Shown: positions 57,461-64,000 of the stretch, one piece after another
How positions within the stretch are numbered: the stretch's first letter is position 1
Layout: every line of letters starts with the position of its first letter
Assembly (NCBI GenBank): GCA_025267735.1
Contig: CM046293.1
Coordinates: 9,324,560-9,388,559 of the forward strand
From: Mactra quadrangularis
Taxonomy: Eukaryota > Mollusca > Bivalvia > Venerida > Mactridae
Direction: 5' to 3'
Length of the DNA: 64,000 bases
Notes under the pieces: model-generated
What the model was told of the DNA's origin: nothing
What the model saw: the letters and a program-made list of their open reading frames with translations, nothing else
The model's database searches: none
Position numbers and translations under genes: made by a program

Positions 57461-57705
57461 TTACGGTCCCAAATTTTCATAATGCGGCCCCGATGTAATA
57501 TTTAGCGGTACCAATTTTTCAATATGTGGTCCCGATAAAAAGCTTAGTATATGGTTCAAAATTTTCAATTTGCGGTCACAAAAATGTTGAGATTATTGTC
57601 TCAAATATTTAATATACGGGTCCAGAAAAAGTTTAGTATACGGTTCCAAATATTCAATATGCAGGCCATGATTAAAACGTTTAGTATACGGTTCCATACG
57701 TTGTT
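57461..57705. repeat. Degenerate tandem repeat (copy B)
   Basis: Counterpart of 22186-22440: TTAGTATACGGTTCCAAAT and TTCAATATGC blocks. Confidence 0.65.
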
Positions 57706-57900
57706 ATATTATAGTTTGATAAACAGGAACATTTTGTTGAATTAAGATTTTATAGTAGTTTGAAGTCATATGTATCAGTTTTAGGCAGATGAAGTCATAT
57801 TTTCTAGCTAACATTTATACCGTCAAGCCTGGCATTAACACTTGAGTGCTTGAAACTCAATATTTCGTGATACCTTTATCTGTTCAGTGAATATTATGGT

Positions 57901-58277
57901 TAGGGATGAGACGATACAGTCATCACACGATACGATACGTATCGATACGAAAGGATACATATAATCATTTACGATACGATACGATACGGGTAGTTATTGT
58001 ACACAAACATGCACATTATTTATTTATGATCACGGTTTGTCCAAGGGTTGATTTGTCTCTACCTGCGGATTAAGTTGTCTTAACTTCGGGTTGAGTTGTA
58101 CTGTACTCGTTTTACAAACAGCCACAGAGATCATTGTATAAATACAACAAACCTGTCGAATATTCAATACAGTGATTTTCCCTTAATACGAATGTCAGGG
58201 TCGTATCGTGATATATCGTGCTCGTGGCCCGACGTATCGATATTGTATCGATAAATCGCCATATCGTCTCGTCGCTA
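57901..58277. mobile_element. hAT-like MITE, 377 bp (copy B)
   Basis: Same termini and the same ATTATGGT target duplications as in copy A (57893-57900 and 58278-58285), so it was present before the copies separated. Confidence 0.88.
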
Positions 58278-59942
58278 ATTATGGTATATTATGAAATAAA
58301 GATAAAATAAGTTTAATGATTAATCACCCTCTTTTTTATCTCTAGCAACCCATGTTAGAAAATATTGATTGATGTGAAAATTAATTAGATGTACAAATCG
58401 GATTAGGGCTTTGCATTTATGACTCCCTCACGCTATTTGGTTCATACAGTACACCCAAACGTTTCTTCACAGTAAAATAAACTGAATTGCTGCACATTCT
58501 AAGTTCAAGTTTTAGTACGGATTATATAATTTTTTATTTTATTCATTTTTATGCAATGGAAACAATTGTTTTGGAACATTTCATTTTTTTGAGTTGCAGC
58601 AAAAGTTATCTATCAGCCTCCAAAACTATGTTCCATGTATCACAATGAGCCAATATCAAGTTTGAGATATTTCTTTTGTTTCATTATCAAAAGGCAAATG
58701 TACTAATGAAACAAAGCAAAATTAAAATCATTTATCAATAAACTCCTTTTACAACTTTCTGAAACTCAATTTAGTACGATGCAAATTGTGAATGCGTGAA
58801 TGAACTTTTGGAAGGCAGTGTATGTTTTAATGGCATTGAAACACAGCAAATTGTGGTTTTATAGGAGTTATTTGGTCTCAAAAACAACTAGCTTAGTTTA
58901 TGAGGCGTCGTTAGTAGTCTACTGACAAGTGAACTACCTCATCTGTAAAATGAGAACAAAATACAGACACGTTGATAGTTGATGAACATATCAAACGTGC
59001 CTGACTTATCTAATAGAATGTTCATAAAAGGAAAAAAAAAACATCGTGATTTAACATCGAAAGGCGAGAATAAAACACACTCCCAAATTATATTTATTTT
59101 ATCAATCTTAATTTTAAACCGTGTATTAACACTTTTATTTTTTATTTTATAGTATATTTTACATAATATTTTATAGATTTTGTAAAGCTGTCATTGATTG
59201 CTTCGAAGAGTATCGACGATATTATAGGTTTTATCATCGATATTTTAAAATGCATATCGTTTATTAACCAGAACATAAATATCGATAATACAGCGATATC
59301 GTTGGAATCAATGACAGCTCTAAGAATTTGTTGGCAATTTTCTCAACCTCGTTCTGGCTAACTGAATATTTACAATTTGTCAGATCTAAGGAAAGTAGAC
59401 AATTGTATGAATAATAAATACAATGAATAGTAAAATCATAATCCTCCAAACTTGAAATTGTTGCAATTCCATTAATTGTACTGTAAAGGAATTTATGGAG
59501 AGCAGAATACTTAATCTATCAGTTAATTGAGATATTCAATTGCGCTTAACAACACAGTTCATGTAATAAAAGTCTTAAATCTCTCTTTTCAAAATTGTGC
59601 ATGAAGTAATGATTATAAATTGAGTTGACTTGAACACGTGGAACACTATATGGGGAGATATGTTTTAAAGTACAGAGTAATTGCAAATTGAAATTGATGC
59701 GTTAAACTTTAGTAACTACACTACAGCTGACAGATTTGATTAATGTTATTGGTGTTTAAAATGTGTTTTTGTCTTGGGTGTACTTCTACAGCCTGCAATA
59801 ATTCCATTAATTGGTGCAAACCCTCATACTTCAATATCATTTAACTCTGCAAAATCAACTGATGGACTACACTTTACTTTGTCAGTAGCCTGCACAGTAT
59901 AGTTGTACATTGTATATGTTATTAGATAAATTAGTTGAAATT
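58278..59942. other. Intergenic, no gene recognised (copy B)
   Basis: Counterpart of 23006-24690. The 15-bp ATATT array of copy A is reduced to one or two units near 59145-59175. Confidence 0.5.
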
Positions 59943-60036
59943 ACAGGCCCTGTTTGTTTCCAAGGGCAATCCTATTGGCTCGAGACCGAATGTCAAGGGC
60001 TAATATGACTGTCCCAAGAAAAAATAACTGGGCCTA
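59943..60036. repeat. Small palindrome-ended repeat (copy B)
   Basis: Counterpart of 24691-24784 (ACAGGCCCTG to CTGGGCCTAT). Confidence 0.5.
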
Positions 60037-60054
60037 TATCAAATCACATGGAGC

Positions 60055-60142
60055 CCGTATTATCAAGGGTCTTACGACCAATTTTAGTCTTAAGTCCTAC
60101 TATAATGTATAGCTAAATCATCGTAAGATGTTTGATAATATG
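60055..60142. repeat. Hairpin repeat H1 (copy B)
   Basis: Arms ATTATCAAGGGTCTTACGA and TCGTAAGATGTTTGATAAT. Confidence 0.8.
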
Positions 60143-60538
60143 CTACCTTAGAGATTAAATTCGAGCCCTGGAATTCAAAACATTTCTAAAACACTGGCGC
60201 TACCTTAAATGTGGTTCACTAGTTGCGCAAAATGAAAAACATCAGAAACCAAATGCCAGTGCCAGTATCTTAAGTTTATACACTTCAAAAATAGTGTTTA
60301 ATTCACGCAGAGAACTTTTTTCAATCAGTACAATCATATGTGAAACTTAACTATCTGAACGAAATAAATATTTATAACACAATGTAGGACTTTAAAATAA
60401 TTTTGAAACGCGTTTTTTCTATAATTTGTCACCTTAGATTGTTTTAGGTGCGGAGTAACGTTTCTGTGTTGAAATGCCGAAAAAAACAACTAAACGAACT
60501 GACGCACTAAATGGTTTCTAGACACGCAATGTTACGTA

Positions 60539-60714
60539 CAGTACAACCTCTCTTGAGCAACACCCACTGGGAGAGACTAAAGTGTGTTGCTGTTCGGAGG
60601 TTGTTGCTCTGCAGAGGTTTAACTTAATTAAAATTGCACCAGATGGAAATATCAAATGCCGTTGTTGTTCAGGGGAATTGCTCAGTAGAGGGCCGTTCTG
60701 CAGAGGTTATACTG
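60539..60714. mobile_element. Pogo/Tigger-like MITE, 176 bp, copy B only
   Basis: Ends CAGTACAACCTCTCTTGAGC and GCAGAGGTTATACTG, TA on both sides. Inverted in orientation to the same-length MITE at 27244. Copy A carries an apparent excision footprint at this site. Confidence 0.88.
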
Positions 60715-60815
60715 TATCACATTATTTTTCTCCTTTTTTTGTTTTTCATTAAAAACACTTCCATTGAATTTTGAAAGAAGCGTTAATTCAGTTAAAGCCT
60801 CTATATGAAGATATA

Positions 60816-61384
60816 CTTAACGAAACTTCTAAGTACCCCGATTTCAAGGCTGTTGAAAATTTTTATTTTTCAACATTTTTGTCCGATCGTTAATGGAAAT
60901 GTGTATAGGACTTTACTGTCGTCTGCTCGCATGGTTTTTATGCTTCTTAATTGATCTAACATTGATTTTGTCATGCATGTGCTGAAAAACGGAAATGGGC
61001 ACGTGCTTCTCGTGCAGAAATTCCCACGTGGTCAGTTTTGGTGAAAATCATTAGTGTGTTAATAAACACAACGAAAAATCAAGAAATGTCTAGAATGTTG
61101 CTTCAAGAACGAGAAATTGCCATAGGTCTTTTGCAAGGCGGTGCGTCGCATGCAGAATAAGTTTTCTAATTGCTTATTTTCTGTTAAATCAAAGCATTTA
61201 AAGAACTTCCCATATCCACGCATACGCGACAAAACTGGGTTTTGCATCGATTAAGTAGCATGAAAACCATGCAAGCAAAGGTCAGTATGATCCTATACAC
61301 GTTTCCATCATCGATCGGACATATATATTGAAAATAAACATTTCGTGCAATATTGAAATCGGAGTACTTAGAAGTTTCGTTAAG
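60816..61384. mobile_element. MITE with about 165-bp inverted arms (copy B, complete)
   Basis: Ends CTTAACGAAACTTCTAAGTA and its complement, TA on both sides. Arms stay paired through GTCCGATCG, ATGGAAA.GTGTATAGGA and GCATGGTTTT.ATGCT, leaving a loop of about 240 bases. The minus frame at 61059-61247 lies in the loop and right arm and has no recognisable domain. Only part of the left arm survives in copy A. Confidence 0.85.
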
Positions 61385-61425
61385 TATCTATTCATCAACA
61401 ATAGACTTAAATACTCGTTTTTTAA

Positions 61426-61646
61426 GCCGCCCGGCTACAATGTAGCTCAGTTAGTACAACGCAAGTCTACTGATTGAGGGGTCGTAGGTTCGATTTCCGG
61501 GCGGAGAATACTTTGGTGGAGCTTGGTCATGAAATTATTACTACGGCCATTCTCCCTTCTAAAAATGATTCTTAATAATGTAGGACAATAGTCATTCACT
61601 GACGGAAGTATGCGCCTAGTAGTTGGTTGACACCTAAATCCAGAGA
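61426..61646 (+). mobile_element. SINE family A, 5' part of interrupted copy
   Basis: Head and two thirds of the body; GTAGGTTCGATTTCC intact. Continues at 63597. Compared with copy A the head has an extra ten or so bases (GGCTACAATGTAGCTC). Confidence 0.88.
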
Positions 61647-62169
61647 TTAAAGATATATAAGTGACGAAATTAAAGAAAATTAATTTTGCAAAAAAAACAT
61701 TATTGACATATTGTATTTATATCTAAATAGTTTTTGACATGTTAAAAAAAATTAAAAAGTATCCGCCTCTTGATTTAATTCAATTATGAAATTTCATAAA
61801 TATTTTAAGACATGCCATGTCCTAAAAGATTTAAAATCTGCGCCGAAAATTACCAGTCGTTTCCGTAAGTCACGTGACTCGCATATTTAAAGACACAACT
61901 TATAAATCCTGGACATCAAGGGAAAATTGTAGTATAGTGGTTATATCATAATAGTCGTGAAAATTTCAAGTATTACATGTTTCATGACTTTCTCGTGTTT
62001 GCTGGCAGGTGAAATAAATTGAGGCCCGTTCATAGGTAAATTTTGAATTTGGTTGTTTGGTAAATATAAATTATACATGTTTATGCAAACTATACATTTT
62101 TATGAAATAATCATTGCTCTTGTATAAACTCATTTTATCCAACTATAAAACAAAATACAGTCAAGTAAA

Positions 62170-62331
62170 ATGGCTAGAAGAAGGATAGTTATGTTTGTCT
62201 CAAATGATCAACATGAAGTACTAAGGTCTTTCATTCGTGACAGAAATTGGGATGTTGTTATTGAAGTTGTAAAACTTCCTCCACCACCTAGAACACAGCA
62301 TTTTCAGAGGTTTATTGATTGTCCTGAATGA
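62170..62331 (+). CDS. Short frame upstream of P2X7-like frame, unknown function
   Basis: 53 codons starting MARRRIVMFVSNDQHEVLRS in an AAAATGG context and containing a VVKLPPPPRTQ proline segment, ending RFIDCPE. The composition is protein-like rather than repeat-like. After the stop the same frame continues FCSPCITNEHLG, cysteines that could belong to a zinc-binding part of the domain. So this may be one exon or part of one broken gene together with the frame that follows. I do not recognise it. Confidence 0.45.
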   Translation: MARRRIVMFVSNDQHEVLRSFIRDRNWDVVIEVVKLPPPPRTQHFQRFIDCPE

Positions 62332-62422
62332 TTCTGTTCACCATGTATAACAAATGAGCACTTAGGACTGGTGGCCTAAAGGCAATAAAGATAGACATAT
62401 CTTGAATTCAAGATAAAGATAA

Positions 62423-62620
62423 TGTTTCTTGGCTATGTTATGCAATCGGGGAGTTTGGAGGGATCCAAGATACATAGACAGGAGGGCATTTGCGAGACTG
62501 GCACGAGGCAACCCCAGATTTCATCAGCGTGAGCTGATACCTGAGTGCGTACTTGCACAGTGCAAAACTTGGCTACCAAACCCTCTAAACCGTCCATATA
62601 TGGGTCACAAATGGCGATAA
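62423..62620 (+). CDS. P2X7-intracellular-domain-like C-terminus
   Basis: Open from just after a stop at 62420 and ending at TAA 62620. Residues include NRGVWRDPRYIDRRAF, ARLARGNPRF, then LIPECVLAQCKTWLPNPLNR and PYMGHKW. The order NR-x-RY..R.AF, then IP-x-C-V, then P.....Y.G.K resembles the C-terminal half of the P2X7 intracellular (ballast) domain family, which in invertebrates occurs widely without any P2X channel part. No channel or membrane segment is present. There is no convincing ATG, so it may be a second exon (candidate acceptor unclear) or decayed. Match is from memory of the family pattern. Confidence 0.45.
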   Translation, partial: CFLAMLCNRGVWRDPRYIDRRAFARLARGNPRFHQRELIPECVLAQCKTWLPNPLNRPYMGHKWR

Positions 62621-62675
62621 AACAAGTCGGGAAAACATAATAGTTTATCCACTGTGGTATCAGCACTCGATTGCT

Positions 62676-62984
62676 TGATTTTTTGGTTTAACGCCGTTGC
62701 ACACATTATATAAGTTATATCACGGCGGTCAGCTAACCGGCTCACTACTCCAGGAAAGGCTAAATCTCTAGATTTAGCTTTTAACCAACTACTAAGCGCA
62801 TACTTTCGTCAGGGACTGACAACTGCGCTACATTATTAAAAATAATTGGTAGTAGGGAGAATGGCCGTAGAAATAATTTCATAACCAAGCTCCAAGAGAG
62901 TATGCCCCGCTCTAAAATGAAACCTACGACCCCTCAATCAGTAGACTTGCGAGCTACCAACTTAGCTAATCGGGCGGCTGTACC
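62676..62984 (-). mobile_element. SINE family A inside the inner TTAA element
   Basis: Minus strand runs from the head (GATTAGCTAAGTTGGTAGCT) to GGCGTTAAACCAAAAAATC. Exact 8-bp target duplications CGATTGCT lie at 62668-62675 and 62985-62992. It is the third layer in this nest and the youngest. Confidence 0.92.
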
Positions 62985-63596
62985 CGATTGCTCGCCGTTT
63001 GTATTGACAGATTAAAATCACTTCAGTTGCATCAAAGATTTTAACTCAAACCCAAAACAGCAAATATCATTGTCAATTATGAATATTTTTCAAGTGTGTG
63101 ATGAAACGATCATTATCAACACTGCATTTGAACTAGGTTCATGTAGTCATTGCAGGGCCTCAGAAAGTATGTTCATTAATCGTAACATATTGAAATACTA
63201 CCGTTATATCTAGCCCGAAAAAAGCGTGCAACACAGATGTCAAAATTTGCGATAAGTTGTGTCTTTAATGAGGTAAACCAAAGTATGTGCCGCATATTTC
63301 AAGCCTTGACATTTATCATGATTACGATATTTTTACCGGAACACCGTTTAATATGCAAATTAGCAACTGTCGTAATTTTCCGATGACGTACGGGTCTTAT
63401 CGGCCATTTCCGTGAAATGGCCTCTGAAAGGAAAATTGGGTTATTTCATCCGTCGTCATCTGTGTGATGGATGGTTATCGCTGCATTTTTAATTCATAGT
63501 TAGTAATTTTAATGACCAAAGATCACTATTATGCAACTTTTTTGCTTTATTTGATATCATGATGGTTCTTATTTCTCGTCACTTTTATGACTTTAA

Positions 63597-63688
63597 GCCT
63601 TACCAGGAACAGTGAGTAGGTTTACTGATCGCCGTTATATGACCTATACATTGTGTTGCTACGGCGTTAAACCAAACAAAAAATCTAT
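63597..63688 (+). mobile_element. SINE family A, 3' part of interrupted copy
   Basis: Resumes with GCCTTACCAGGAACAGTGAG and ends TACGGCGTTAAACCAAACAA. The break falls exactly at the outer TTAA element. Confidence 0.88.
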
Positions 63689-64000
63689 ACTGTTTTGCAA
63701 ATATGAAGTTATCAGAATATAGAGACACAGTAATCTGTTCAAACCACTCTGCTTTCTAAATTTGAATTTTACAAAGCGTCCATTTCTAAAAATGTGGGGT
63801 ACTTTTATAAGAGCATATTTCATTCATTTATACGTTAATGTTCAATATACGTGAATCAAGATAGATTAAGAGCTTAAGAATGTAATTTGAAGCAGTTTTT
63901 AGTAAAAAAACTTCATCTTAAACATACTGTAATCAAAAATATTGTTTTTAGTACATGTATTGAATATCAAATTCTACTTTTGGATTTGATCTCGTTTCAT
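63689..64000. other. Intergenic, end of window (copy B)
   Basis: Matches 25833-26149 of copy A closely. Nothing coding. Confidence 0.5.

Larger units (their letters stand above)
61891..63264. mobile_element. Inner TTAA element with P2X7-domain-like frame
   Basis: Flanked by TTAA (61887-61890 and 63265-63268) with perfect 13-bp ends AGACACAACTTAT. Contains two short protein-like frames and a later SINE insertion; without the SINE it is about 1.06 kb. A relative lies at 37936 and the start of both duplicate copies. The class is suggested only by the TTAA target; no transposase is visible. Confidence 0.78.
61651..63592. mobile_element. Outer TTAA-flanked element, about 1.94 kb, copy B only
   Basis: Flanked by TTAA (61647-61650 and 63593-63596). 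Ends AGATATATAAGTGACGA and, complemented, AGTCATAAAAGTGACGA: 14 of 17 bases match. The uninterrupted SINE in copy A reads TTTA here, one substitution from TTAA. The TTAA duplication fits piggyBac- or Kolobok-type elements. Its own unique DNA is only about 560 bases, the rest being a second TTAA element nested inside, so it is non-autonomous. Confidence 0.75.
38069..64000. repeat. Long direct duplication, copy B
   Basis: Second copy, same orientation as copy A and continuing past the window end. It lacks the LINE, the 917-bp pogo-like element and the 830-bp block of copy A. It has its own insertions near 40.06, 52.04, 52.82, 60.54 and 61.65 kb, and it retains a full inverted-repeat element at 60.82 kb that copy A has mostly lost. 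Its left edge may extend before 38069, because the preceding 130 bases belong to a TTAA element whose continuation lies inside the copy. Confidence 0.95.

Noticed and set aside
1..64000. LTR retrotransposon formed by the two long direct copies
   Set aside because: Unit is about 38 kb, the copies exceed 26 kb, there is no gag/pol, and the content is a mosaic of unrelated elements.

Overview
This is a stretch of an AT-rich invertebrate nuclear genome, most likely a mollusc and possibly a bivalve. The evidence is an intron-containing gene fragment, several families of tRNA-derived SINEs (two of them sharing a GCGTTAAACCCA-type 3' end that I associate with molluscs), a LINE with a 3' UTR, and many short terminal-inverted-repeat DNA transposons. 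I cannot name the species. There is no operon structure, prophage, CRISPR array or rRNA, and almost no host coding sequence. The only convincing host exon is the first coding exon of a class A G-protein-coupled receptor at 35650-35854, ending in a GTGAGT splice donor.

The dominant feature is a very long direct duplication. Positions 1-26149 (copy A) and 38069-64000 (copy B) are colinear along their whole length, and both run into the window edges. They show clear substitution divergence (about a dozen mismatches in the first 180 aligned bases) and many indels. About 12 kb (26150-38068) between them has no partner in this window. The arrangement is either a real tandem duplication with a unit near 38 kb or two divergent haplotypes assembled end to end.

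Comparing the copies gives filled and empty sites for many mobile elements. Elements only in copy A are a 5'-truncated LINE (12635-15366), a 917-bp pogo/Tigger-like element (11127-12043) and an 830-bp block carrying an unnamed repeat (8286-9115). Elements only in copy B are a 266-bp TIR element (40060-40325), a 1.5-kb insertion of unknown type (52824-54354), a 176-bp pogo-like MITE (60539-60714; copy A has a TATGTA footprint at the site) and a nest of two TTAA-flanked elements plus a SINE (61651-63592). Elements shared by both, hence older, are a hAT-like MITE with an 8-bp target duplication, a long-inverted-repeat element with a 65-bp tandem array inside one arm, SINEs, and a hairpin repeat of about 90 bp seen three times per copy.

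The unduplicated middle holds further SINEs, a second 176-bp pogo-like MITE, a PIF/Harbinger-like element (31934-33117) that keeps the starts of two head-on reading frames, and the receptor exon. The most unusual item is the inner TTAA element in copy B. It carries a short open frame resembling the stand-alone P2X7 intracellular domain, and a decayed relative of it lies at the start of each duplicate copy.
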